A DNA stretch of 57,483 bases from Candidatus Bathyarchaeota archaeon (lineage in GTDB: Archaea; Thermoproteota; Bathyarchaeia; Bathyarchaeales; Bathycorpusculaceae). Made by a program: the position numbers and the translations under genes. Below the pieces are notes generated by a model that worked only from the letters and a program-made list of their open reading frames with translations, was not told where the DNA came from and ran no database searches. Every line of letters starts with the position of its first letter. Position 1 is the stretch's first letter. Location of the stretch: assembly GCA_016927015.1 (NCBI GenBank), contig JAFGNM010000066.1:1-57483 (forward strand), written 5' to 3'. Of the stretch, positions 20,432 to 29,299 are shown piece by piece.

Positions 20432-21031
20432 ATGTCACAAGACGATGAAGATTACCCAGAATGGTTCAAAAAACGGCGCAAGTCTTCATATAGAGACCCC
20501 TTTTTCGGCGACGTCGACCGCATGTTTCGTGAAATGGAAAAAATGATGGAAGAAGAATTCAAAAATTTCACAGAAAAAGTCCCCAAAGACTACGTCAAAG
20601 AACGCAAACTTCCCGACGGCAGAACCGTCAAAGAGATGGGTCCCTTCGTATACGGCTACAGCATGAAAATAGGTCCTGACGGCAAACCTGAAATCCGCCA
20701 GTTCGGCAACATCAAAAAGAGCCTCAAAGGTCCACAAGTTAAAAATGAGCGGGAACCACTCGTGGATATAGTTGAAACAAACGACGAAGTTCGCGTAGTC
20801 GCGGAACTGCCTGGCGTAGAAAAAACAGACATAAAACTCCACGGCACAGAAGACTCGCTGACGATGTCGGTTAACACGGCTCAAACCAAATACTACAAGG
20901 AAGTCACTTTGCCAACAAAAGTAAAGGTGAAAGAGGCAAAATCATTCTACAAAAATGGCGTTCTGGAAGTTGTATTCCCCAAAGCTGAAGCCCCAACTAC
21001 ACCGAAAGGCGAACCAATAGACATAAACTAA
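20432..21031 (+). CDS. Hsp20/alpha-crystallin family small heat shock protein
   Basis: PLVDIVETNDEVRVVAELPGVEKTDIKLHGTEDSLTMSV...YYKEVTLPTKV...YKNGVLEVVFPKA. Confidence 0.93.
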   Translation: MSQDDEDYPEWFKKRRKSSYRDPFFGDVDRMFREMEKMMEEEFKNFTEKVPKDYVKERKLPDGRTVKEMGPFVYGYSMKIGPDGKPEIRQFGNIKKSLKGPQVKNEREPLVDIVETNDEVRVVAELPGVEKTDIKLHGTEDSLTMSVNTAQTKYYKEVTLPTKVKVKEAKSFYKNGVLEVVFPKAEAPTTPKGEPIDIN

Positions 21032-21083
21032 CCACCCCAATTTTGCCATACGCCCGTTCTTTTCCTGAAAAGCCTGTGTCCAA

Positions 21084-21494
21084 ATGAATGACAACTCGGA
21101 AATCGACGCGTTAAACGCTATTTGCCGTGAAGCAAAAGCAGAAGGCAAACTTTCTGGCAAAAATCTGACTCAACTCTACGAGCTTTTCGGCCAAAGATTC
21201 ACAAAAGCCCTCGGCACCCTGAAAGAAAACCGTGTGAAAAAATACGTTTTCAAGCCCAGCGGCAGAACCGTCTGGATAGTCATTGGAAGAGAACGCGATT
21301 ACCTGATAATGCCCGAGGCTGAATTCTGCATGTGCGACGACTTCTACTTTCGCGTATTAGACAAAAAAATCCACCTGTGCTATCACTTAATCGCTCAGAA
21401 AATCGCGCGCAACCTAGGATGGTACGAAACCATAAAAGAAAACGACGAACTGTACGAGCCATTAATGAGCGAGTGGAAAAAAGCTACTGCCTAA
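21084..21494 (+). CDS. SWIM-type zinc finger-like protein
   Basis: CMCDDFYFRVLDKKIHLCYHLIAQKIA matches the CxC...CxH SWIM pattern. Confidence 0.65.
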   Translation: MNDNSEIDALNAICREAKAEGKLSGKNLTQLYELFGQRFTKALGTLKENRVKKYVFKPSGRTVWIVIGRERDYLIMPEAEFCMCDDFYFRVLDKKIHLCYHLIAQKIARNLGWYETIKENDELYEPLMSEWKKATA

Positions 21495-21614
21495 ACATTC
21501 GGTTGTTGCGGTGTGATGCTGGAACCCGTTGATGAGGCAACTTTCAATCGCCCTATGATTGCAAAAATGAGCCTGCTTGAAGCATCTTGACGAAATTTTC
21601 ACCACACATAGAAA

Positions 21615-22346
21615 TCAAGTTTGATTAGCGCTGAGAGGGGTTACGCCCACCAAGTAAACGGCGTAAGGGATTATCGCTTTGAATTCTTGCAAGTCTCGTT
21701 TTACCTGCTCAAATTTGGGTTCCTTGTAGGTGGGAACTATGAAAACCAATACATCTAATTGTTTTTTGGCATAAGCCCAAAGGCATCTAAAGAGCGACCT
21801 GTGAACTGCGTCAATCAATGACCTTTCAATTTCGATTGCTGTTTTCTCTTTGAAGGCATCAAGCTTGTAAGTTGCCACTGGAAATAGGGATACCTCGACA
21901 TCCCACATGTTCTTATGAAGAAAATGCTGTATCTTACCATGCGTATCAGTCGATGAAAGGTCTGTTAAGGAAGCAGCCTGCAGAATAGTTGAAAGCTGAC
22001 CTTTTCTCTGCAGAATCTCTTCAGCTCCTCTAAAACTAAAAACCTTTCTCTCTATTCCAAAGTCAGACAAGGCTTTTCTGCTTTCCACGTCTGCTTCTGG
22101 CAATTCAGGAACTGTTTCTCTTAGAGAGTATTTGCCCTGCCCAATTTTCGTTAGTACTCTGTCTTCTGGGAGGAAAAAGGAAGATTCGCTTTCTTGACAC
22201 AGGTCGTCCATTATTTTTTCAATGTCTTTCCAGTCTTTTCCATATTTTGACTTTATATAATCTCTCACTTCAGTTGCTGTGCCGGAACCGCCTAAAGCAT
22301 TTAATGCTTCAACAATTGTGTCTTTCAAATTGAAAACTGGAACCAT
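21615..22346 (-). CDS. putative winged-helix plus PD-(D/E)XK (BglII-like) endonuclease
   Basis: N-terminal GGSGTATEVRDYIKSKYGKDW HTH-like; KLDAFKEKTAIEIERS has D-x8-E-x-E spacing as in the BglII active site. Confidence 0.5.
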   Translation of the reverse strand: MVPVFNLKDTIVEALNALGGSGTATEVRDYIKSKYGKDWKDIEKIMDDLCQESESSFFLPEDRVLTKIGQGKYSLRETVPELPEADVESRKALSDFGIERKVFSFRGAEEILQRKGQLSTILQAASLTDLSSTDTHGKIQHFLHKNMWDVEVSLFPVATYKLDAFKEKTAIEIERSLIDAVHRSLFRCLWAYAKKQLDVLVFIVPTYKEPKFEQVKRDLQEFKAIIPYAVYLVGVTPLSANQT

Positions 22347-22485
22347 TCTTGAAACACCTAAGCATATTTAGTGAATCTATGCAAGATTCAGTTCTAATAA
22401 CTTTGTGGAAACCGCATCTCTTTTTTCAAACATTCCGAGGGAATAGAGAAAAGAAGAAGGATTCAGCCGTATCAGAGAATAGGCT

Positions 22486-22689
22486 CTACGTAACCTTATT
22501 CTTTGCCTTCTTGACAGCCTTCTTGGTTTCCTTAACGCCCTTCTTTGCAACTTTCTTAGTTGCTTTAGCGCCTTTCTTCGCTACATTTTTGGTTTCTTTG
22601 AGACCCTTCTTCCCCAGCTTAGCGCCTCCTTCTCCAACCTTCTTGACTGATTCTTCAGTTTTGTCTTTTACTTTCTTTAGAAAACTCAT
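22486..22689 (-). CDS. Lys/Ala-rich repeat protein (histone H1/HU-tail-like composition)
   Basis: MSFLKKVKDKTEESVKKVGEGGAKLGKKGLKETKNVAKKGAKATKKVAKKGVKETKKAVKKAKNKVT; start moved to the internal ATG. Confidence 0.6.
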   Translation of the reverse strand: MSFLKKVKDKTEESVKKVGEGGAKLGKKGLKETKNVAKKGAKATKKVAKKGVKETKKAVKKAKNKVT

Positions 22690-22801
22690 AAAACACCACA
22701 CACTAGTAATATTCAATAAACCCTAAAATAATTTTTGCAAAAAACCAAAAGTAATCTCTAGGTGACTCAACTGAAGAGCTTACATTATCTTTTGTAGCTA
22801 T

Positions 22802-22963
22802 TTAGGCTGCGCAATCTTGTTTGTTTTCCCGTGCTTTGCACTGGTCGCAGAGGTCAAATGTCGGTCTATTAGAGCGTCTTGCGTAGATTGATAGGGGATA
22901 TTGCGTACAATTCTTACACCAATGCCACCTGTCAGGTGGGGGCCCCTTAACATACTCTACCAC
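22802..22963 (-). CDS. zinc-finger microprotein (53 aa)
   Basis: Hand-translated: (M)VEYVKGPPPDRWHWCKNCTQYPLSIYARRSNRPTFDLCDQCKARENKQDCAA; GTG start with GGGAGG upstream; below ORF-track cutoff. Confidence 0.6.
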   Translation of the reverse strand: MVEYVKGPPPDRWHWCKNCTQYPLSIYARRSNRPTFDLCDQCKARENKQDCAA

Positions 22964-23261
22964 TATTATCCTCCCAAAATAGTAATTATGTCGCCACTAA
23001 TATTTTTCAGTTTCGCCAGCTATAAACTGCTTAGATTAATCATGATTCCATTACTCTTTTTATTTCTTTCATTTCACAAACACTCGGAGCCTTCCTGAAA
23101 AGTAATTTTGAGGAAAAATCAAACAGTGTACGCAATTGCAGAAAAAGGCTATTCTGGAAGAACACGTCTAATTAAAAGCGCAAAATAAATTAACGCTTTC
23201 GCATAATTATTCAAGAATGCATGAGGACACGGCATACAAACCATAAGGAAGGCAAGATTTC

Positions 23262-23372
23262 ATGGAGAACCAAGAAGTTACCAACTGTTTTAACTGCCCA
23301 GAGTTCAACAGTCATAAAGGCTGCTGCGAGAGAGCCAACAAATTGAAGCCATGTATCAGACAAAAACAGTAA
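23262..23372 (+). CDS. Cys-rich microprotein (36 aa)
   Basis: Hand-translated: MENQEVTNCFNCPEFNSHKGCCERANKLKPCIRQKQ; CxxC and CC...C; Shine-Dalgarno-like GGAAGG upstream. Confidence 0.45.
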   Translation: MENQEVTNCFNCPEFNSHKGCCERANKLKPCIRQKQ

Positions 23373-23513
23373 AAGTTTTTGTTTTTCTTTAGCTCGACCT
23401 TTGTGACCGCATAATCTTGGTGTTCGGAAGGTATGTTCGATTTGCGCGCTTAAAACTGTTTAAAAATGGTGGCTGTGAAAAAACGTGCAAGTTTGCTATT
23501 CACGAACACTAAA

Positions 23514-23628
23514 TATAGCAATTTTAGTTCAGCTAACACCGAAAAAATTCAATTTAAATGTTAAAACTTGCGGGGAAAGAACCCTCGCTACTTCGAAGTT
23601 CGAAGCTTGAGCCACGAGAATTGCTATA
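23514..23628. ncRNA. candidate structured RNA/element bounded by a 10-bp inverted repeat
   Basis: TATAGCAATT (23514-23523) pairs with AATTGCTATA (23619-23628); internal GCGGGG/CCCTCGC and CTTCGAAGTTCGAAG. Confidence 0.3.
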
Positions 23629-23926
23629 AACTTTAACAGTCTAATGGATTTTATTATGGGAATGCTATTTCCGCTTGTGAATATAGAACACGACCAAAAG
23701 TTTGATGACGCTTTAGTGAAACGGCTGGCTAAAATTATTGAATTTTTGCAAAATTTAGAGGATTAGCTCCCAACCAGTCCAACCGCTTTGTTATATCAAC
23801 CCGCTCGTTTTCCGGAGGCGCGTAGTCAAACAATTTGAGACAAGTCATCTCTATAGCTTACCAGCTTCCAAGAGCAAAAATGGTTATTAACGAGAAAACA
23901 AATAGGCAGTGCAAGGAGAAACAAAG

Positions 23927-24406
23927 ATGCTGGACATTACAGTTATTCCATTAGCAACAGTAGTGATAATGTTTATCGCGGTTGCTGTTTCATTTCTTAA
24001 CATGGGAATAAACCGCCTTCTAATCACTCGCATATGTGGATGGGAAGAATACAAAATAATGCGAAAGGAAACTTCGGAATACCAGTCTCAACTGATGAAA
24101 GCCATGCGCGCAAACGACAAAAAACTCGTCGAGAAGCTGAAAAAGAAAGAATCACAAATAAAAAACATGCAAGCCAAGATGGCGAAGCCACAGATGATTC
24201 TTCTCCCGATTTCCTTCAGTTACATAATAATCTGGTACCTCTTCCTAATCCCTACCTTCGGGGCAACCCCCGTGGCGGTTGTGCCCGGAATCGCGCCAGG
24301 AGCCTTAATGGCGACCGGCATACCTGTGATATATTGGTACATGATCTGCTCGTTCTTCTTCGGCACCCTTGCCTCTCGTATAATAGGTGTAACACCTATA
24401 GCGTAA
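23927..24406 (+). CDS. DUF106/EMC3-like membrane protein (Oxa1 superfamily)
   Basis: NMGINRLLITRICGWEEYKIMRKETSEYQSQLMKAMRANDKKLVEKLKKKESQIKNMQAKMAKPQM; adjacent to cmk. Start chosen after AAGGAG. Confidence 0.88.
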   Translation: MLDITVIPLATVVIMFIAVAVSFLNMGINRLLITRICGWEEYKIMRKETSEYQSQLMKAMRANDKKLVEKLKKKESQIKNMQAKMAKPQMILLPISFSYIIIWYLFLIPTFGATPVAVVPGIAPGALMATGIPVIYWYMICSFFFGTLASRIIGVTPIA

Positions 24407-24426
24407 AGACGCATGGCTGAGGCGCT

Positions 24427-25041
24427 ATGACCAGAAACGAAAAAACGGAGAGCGCTTCCAAGAAAAACATCGTAGTCTGCATATCAGGAATGGCTGGAAC
24501 TGGAAAGAGTACATTAGCCAAGAAGCTCGCAAAAAAATACAATTTAAGATACTATTCAGGCGGCGACGCCTTGAAAGAGTTAGCAAAAGACGAAGGATAC
24601 AATTCATCCAGCCGCGGATGGTGGGAAAGCCCAGAGGGCCTCAGCTTTTTAGAGAAAAGAGAAGAAAACCTTGAATTTGACAAAGCCGTCGACGATAAAC
24701 TCGTGGAATACGCGCAACAGGGGCGTGTTCTTTTAGACAGTTGGACAATGCCGTGGCTACTCAAAACGGGCTTCAAAATATGGCTAGTTGCCTCAGTGGA
24801 AAAGAGAGCTGAAAGAATCGCCAAGAGAGATAAAATCTCCAGAAAAGAAGCCTTACAAGTGTTGACGGAAAAAGAAGCAGGAACAAAAGCTATTTACAAG
24901 AAACTTTACGGCTTCACGTTAGGCGAAGATTTCGAGCCGTTTAATCTGGTTTTGGACACTGACAACTTGAATGCAGGAGAAGTTTTTCAGGCCCTTTGCA
25001 GGGTAATAGATAATATTGTCCTCAAAAGTGAAAACCTATAG
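24427..25041 (+). CDS. cmk: archaeal cytidylate kinase
   Basis: IVVCISGMAGTGKSTLAKKLAKKYNLRYYSGGDALKELAKDEGY, LDSWTMPWL. Confidence 0.9.
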   Translation: MTRNEKTESASKKNIVVCISGMAGTGKSTLAKKLAKKYNLRYYSGGDALKELAKDEGYNSSSRGWWESPEGLSFLEKREENLEFDKAVDDKLVEYAQQGRVLLDSWTMPWLLKTGFKIWLVASVEKRAERIAKRDKISRKEALQVLTEKEAGTKAIYKKLYGFTLGEDFEPFNLVLDTDNLNAGEVFQALCRVIDNIVLKSENL

Positions 25042-25162
25042 CAGGTTCTGCTAATTTTTAATGAATAAATTTCTTCTTTCATAACAAAACGAATCCGCAA
25101 GTTTTAAAACTTAAACCTATCCTATAGAGTTAACTTCTAGAATTAACTCCACGCAGTGCGCA

Positions 25163-25579
25163 ATGTGGAACAGAAAGGAAATCAAGCGAATGAAATTCAA
25201 AAGCAACCGCTTAGTTACAGGGCTCTTCTTAGAAGCAATCGGGTTATGCTTGATGCTATCCTTCATTTTCATCAACATCGCCGCCACAGCCACACTCTTA
25301 ATCTTTAACTTGTTTTTTCTCTCCCTCATCATCCAATTGAACGGAACCCTCAACATAAAACTAGGCATCCTGACCTTAGGCAACATCACAGGTCTATTCT
25401 GGAACGTTGTTCTCCATCACTTCGCCATTGCAGGCGTCACCTTTTTTGGAGAACCATTCAACGTTTTCTACGCAGTTTCTTATCCTTTTCTGAATTTCAT
25501 GTGGGTCGTATCCTTCTGGTCCATGAGCCTCGCGGTTCTCCCTAAGCCCAAAAGCATGAAAGCAGAGGTGAAAACTTGA
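25163..25579 (+). CDS. multi-TM membrane protein
   Basis: Hydrophobic ORF overlapping the following GT2 by 4 nt. Confidence 0.65.
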   Translation: MWNRKEIKRMKFKSNRLVTGLFLEAIGLCLMLSFIFINIAATATLLIFNLFFLSLIIQLNGTLNIKLGILTLGNITGLFWNVVLHHFAIAGVTFFGEPFNVFYAVSYPFLNFMWVVSFWSMSLAVLPKPKSMKAEVKT

Positions 25580-26856
25580 TTATCGAAACGCTGGAAGTCA
25601 TATTCCTATTTTTAACCGCGTTTATGATAGCCTACCTCGTCAGACACTACGTTTTCACATTAACCGTTTTAAGAAGAAACAAAAAAGTCAGAGGCAAAGT
25701 TACGGTAGACGCGAAGTATGAGCCCACCGTCTCCATTCTGATCCCGGCGCGTGATGAAGAAAAAGTAATTGGACGACTGCTACAGCGGATGACCAAGCTG
25801 ACCTATCCACACAATAAACTGCAGGTCCTCACAATCGACGATGCCTCATCGGACAGCACAAGGCAGATTGCCGAAGAGTATTCAAAACGCCATCCGTTCA
25901 TCGAAGTGTTACATCGCGACAAAAAAACTGGCGGCAAAGGCAAAGCTTCAGCTATGAATTCTGGCTTAGCACGTTCAACAGGCGAAATTGTGCTTTGCTT
26001 CGACGCAGATTACTACCCGCAGAGAGACATCGTGGAGAAACTTGTAAAGGAATTTAACGACCCCGTAGTTGGCGCGGTGCAGGGACGCCCAGTTGTATTG
26101 AATGAAGCAAAAAACGTTGTAACGCGGTTAGTAACGCTGGAAAGGATTGGCGGCTATCGGATTGATCAAGAGGCGCGTGACAATCTAGGCCTTATACCTC
26201 AGTTCGGCGGCACAGTTGGGGGCTTCAGACGCAGCATTTTGGAAAAACTAGGTGGTTTTGATGAGTCAATGTTGACTGAAGACACGGATTTGACGTTTCA
26301 AGTTTATCTTGCAGGCTTTAAAGTTCGCTACGTAGGCGACGCTGAATGCTACGAAGAAGCCGTGGACAATTGGAAAGCTTACTGGCGACAGAGGCACAGG
26401 TGGGCGCGAGGACACATGCAGGTATGTTTCAAGCACACGCCGCGTGTCTTAAGAAGCAAAAAACTAAATGCAAAAGAGAAAATTGACGGTTTACTCCTTC
26501 TGCACGTGTATTTCATGCCTGTTCTAACTCTGGTCTCATTTTTTGTGGGCGTTACCCTTATTCTCTTTGGATCTTCACAGCTTGTTAACGCATTTTGGTT
26601 TTTTGTGCCCGTGTCCTTTTACAGTCTCGTAGGCAACTTTGCGCCGTTTTTTGAGATTGGGATTGGTGCATATTTAGATGGCAGAACGAGAATTCAATGG
26701 TTGATTCCTCTTTTGCTTTTCGTGTATTCGTATAATATCCTCATATGCACAAAAGCGCTTTTGGACCTTTTTGTTGCAAAAATGCTTAGGAAAAGTCAGA
26801 GCGACTGGGCGAAGACTCAGCATCGTGGTAATGGAAATAGTTATATTGGGAACTAA
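25576..26856 (+). CDS. processive GT2 membrane glycosyltransferase
   Basis: PTVSILIPARDEEKVIGRLL, CFDADYYPQ, EDTDLTFQVYLAG, WRQRHRWARGHMQV (QxxRW), C-terminal TMs. Confidence 0.92.
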   Translation: MIIETLEVIFLFLTAFMIAYLVRHYVFTLTVLRRNKKVRGKVTVDAKYEPTVSILIPARDEEKVIGRLLQRMTKLTYPHNKLQVLTIDDASSDSTRQIAEEYSKRHPFIEVLHRDKKTGGKGKASAMNSGLARSTGEIVLCFDADYYPQRDIVEKLVKEFNDPVVGAVQGRPVVLNEAKNVVTRLVTLERIGGYRIDQEARDNLGLIPQFGGTVGGFRRSILEKLGGFDESMLTEDTDLTFQVYLAGFKVRYVGDAECYEEAVDNWKAYWRQRHRWARGHMQVCFKHTPRVLRSKKLNAKEKIDGLLLLHVYFMPVLTLVSFFVGVTLILFGSSQLVNAFWFFVPVSFYSLVGNFAPFFEIGIGAYLDGRTRIQWLIPLLLFVYSYNILICTKALLDLFVAKMLRKSQSDWAKTQHRGNGNSYIGN

Positions 26857-26879
26857 GTCATATTGCTCAAAAGATTGTA

Positions 26880-27146
26880 ATGATTCCGCATCTGACTGAA
26901 ATTATTATAATAATTGTAACAACCCCTGCGCTTATTTTTATCATATTCTTACCGGCTTTTATTGAGCTAAAAAAGCCAAAGGATGGAGGCCCTCGAATGA
27001 TAACTACGGAAATTCCTGAAGTGAACTTGCTTACAACGCGTTTCATTCCCATTGCAAACATTGAAGATGAGCAAAAACTTGTTGACAGTTCGCTAATCCA
27101 AACAATAGCAAAAATCGTTGAAGTCTTACCAAGTTTGGAGGTTTAG
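26880..27146 (+). CDS. small single-TM protein
   Basis: MIPHLTEIIIIIVTTPALIFIIFLPAFIELKKPKDGGPRM... Confidence 0.5.
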   Translation: MIPHLTEIIIIIVTTPALIFIIFLPAFIELKKPKDGGPRMITTEIPEVNLLTTRFIPIANIEDEQKLVDSSLIQTIAKIVEVLPSLEV

Positions 27147-27148
27147 TG

Positions 27149-28204
27149 CTACCTCTCCAAGAGAAACTTGGCGTTTTTCCACTGATCCTTGGCCAGCATC
27201 AAGTTTCCATAAGGGCTTCCGTGAAGCGAATAAAAAATGTAGCATAAGTAGGCGCACTGTGTGCATTCATTGTAAGTTTTGCGTAGCAAGTCAAATTCGT
27301 CGCTATGCCATATTTTGGGTAAATCAAACACTGATCCTATAAATTTGTGATTATGGCAACCAGCGATTCTGCCTAAGTGGTCTAGGACTAAAAAGTTCTG
27401 AAGTGCGCGGCAGTTCCACGTTCTCTTGCCCTCAAGAAAGAGTGTCCTAATAGCCTTCAATAATTCGGTAGTCATGAAGATTTTACTGTTCCTCTTTTTC
27501 ATTTCGATTAGAGAGTCACAGAGCGTAACCATCGCTTGCTTGTCCTTTATTATAAACTCGTCGTTAGCTTTGCCGATTCTAAAAATTTGGTTTACGTCTT
27601 CAGTTTGATCAAACGAGTAAAGGCAGTACCAAACCGGGATTCCTTTTTGAGTGAAGTAGTTTGTGATGTCCACGATTTCGTAAAGGTTTAGTTGCGAAAT
27701 TGTGGGTGTGACGCTCACGTTTATCCCTTCGCTATTCAGTGTTTCCACGGCTTCCATGGCCTTTTTCCAAGCGCCTGGGACAGCTTTTATGTAATCGTTT
27801 TTGGCTTCGTCCAAACTGTCTATTGAAATTGCTATAAAATCCACGTTTCGCAAGGCTTCAAGTTTTTTCTTGGCCATGCTACCGTTGTCGTAAACTGTGG
27901 TTACAAAAAGATTTGAAGCGTACTCGATTATTTCTGGAGCGTCCTTTCTTAAAAGCGGGTCTCCGCCAGAGAGTACAAGCTCTACGATGCCAAGGTCCTT
28001 CAGTATGTCTAGCCCTTGTTTTACCTCTTCAGTGGATAGTTCTCTCTGGTCTTGTTCTTTCCAGACATTGCAGCCTCTGCAACGATAATTGCATTTCCTC
28101 GTGATCATCCACTGAGCATGATGAGGTCTGTTAGGAGTGAGCGCGTTGATCACTGTTCGGGAGGCCTTTCGTAATTTTATATTCAAATGTTGAGCACCGT
28201 GCAT
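27149..28204 (-). CDS. radical SAM protein
   Basis: MITRKCNYRCRGCNVWKEQ (Cx3Cx2C), LVLSGGDPLLRKD; start placed at MHGAQHLN. Confidence 0.9.
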   Translation of the reverse strand: MHGAQHLNIKLRKASRTVINALTPNRPHHAQWMITRKCNYRCRGCNVWKEQDQRELSTEEVKQGLDILKDLGIVELVLSGGDPLLRKDAPEIIEYASNLFVTTVYDNGSMAKKKLEALRNVDFIAISIDSLDEAKNDYIKAVPGAWKKAMEAVETLNSEGINVSVTPTISQLNLYEIVDITNYFTQKGIPVWYCLYSFDQTEDVNQIFRIGKANDEFIIKDKQAMVTLCDSLIEMKKRNSKIFMTTELLKAIRTLFLEGKRTWNCRALQNFLVLDHLGRIAGCHNHKFIGSVFDLPKIWHSDEFDLLRKTYNECTQCAYLCYIFYSLHGSPYGNLMLAKDQWKNAKFLLER

Positions 28205-28238
28205 GTCGATTGTGGCTGTTTTAATAGACCTATACCAC

Positions 28239-28250
28239 ACTTATATAAGT
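28239..28250. promoter_or_regulatory. palindromic TATA box between the divergent radical SAM gene and candidate ncRNA
   Basis: ACTTATATAAGT, perfect palindrome, about 25 nt upstream of the 28264 hairpin and about 35 nt upstream of the ATG at 28204. Confidence 0.45.
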
Positions 28251-28263
28251 CATGAGGCAAAAA

Positions 28264-28375
28264 GGGGCGAAACTGGGTGAATGGTTAAAAATGCAGTTTC
28301 GTCCCCTGAAGAGCTAACTGCCAGTTCGAACGCTGTTGGGCGTTCCCAGCAAGGAGCTGTTGACTTGCGGTTTTA
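28264..28375 (+). ncRNA. candidate structured ncRNA with three consecutive stem-loops
   Basis: GGGGCGAAACTG/CAGTTTCGtCCCC; GAACGC/GCGTTC; GCAAG/CTTGC; T-rich run after the last stem; TATA box at the expected upstream distance. Confidence 0.4.
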
Positions 28376-28419
28376 TATTATGGTAGGAAAGAATCTTTAA
28401 GAAATAGTGTAGTTGAATA

Positions 28420-29166
28420 GTGAATATGCGTGTGGACGTCGTCATAATTACGAAAAATAGTGAAAACATGTTAAATGAATGCCTCAAATCTGTTTATGAA
28501 AACGTTCCACTCAACCGCCTGATAGTTGTTGATGGGTATTCAACCGATAAAACATTAGAAATAGTGCGCGAATTTCAGGAGAAATATGGAAACGTTTTGG
28601 TGATACAAGACAGAGGAAACCGCGCCACGGCGAGACAGAAAGGCATAGACCAAGTGAAAACCGAGTGGTTCATGTTTGTCGATAGTGACGCGGTTCTTTG
28701 TAAGGATTGGTTCAAGAAAGCCGAAAAACACTTGGGCCAGAACGTGGGTGCGGTCTGGGGAATTGAAGTATGGTCTACAATCCAGAATCCAGCTATTCTT
28801 AAAGTATTCTTGTGGATAACGCGGAAGATATTTGATCTTCGGGGTGGAACTCATGACACACTTATCCGCACAGACTTGGTTAAGGACATAAAAATCCCGA
28901 AAATTCTCCATGTTTTTGAGGATGCTTACATCAAAGATTGGATAACCCAGAAAGGATACAAACAGATTGCATGCTACGATCCATACTGCATTCATTATAG
29001 ACCTGCAAGCGTCTGGACTATTCAGGGTAGCTTAAACATAATAGCCGATGCAATCAGGGCTGGCAGACTAGCTTTGCTTGTTAAATTAACATTTGCCTAT
29101 GGCTTCTATACAGCGTATTCGGTGTATCAGTTTCTCGCGACTAACATAAGACGCAGAGGGAGTTAG
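28420..29166 (+). CDS. GT2-family glycosyltransferase
   Basis: VDVVIITKNSENMLNECLKSVYENVPLNRLIVVDGYSTDKTLEIV, DSDAVL. Confidence 0.88.
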   Translation: MNMRVDVVIITKNSENMLNECLKSVYENVPLNRLIVVDGYSTDKTLEIVREFQEKYGNVLVIQDRGNRATARQKGIDQVKTEWFMFVDSDAVLCKDWFKKAEKHLGQNVGAVWGIEVWSTIQNPAILKVFLWITRKIFDLRGGTHDTLIRTDLVKDIKIPKILHVFEDAYIKDWITQKGYKQIACYDPYCIHYRPASVWTIQGSLNIIADAIRAGRLALLVKLTFAYGFYTAYSVYQFLATNIRRRGS

Positions 29167-29299
29167 TTTTCATGCCTTTAAGTATCAGAAAAACCCGTGA
29201 TCCTAGTTGGGAAATGGGTAAAGTCTTATTTTCAATCAGCTCCATACATCAACGTTTATCAAAACACAAGGCTTTGACAAAACAGAAAGGGGCACAGTA

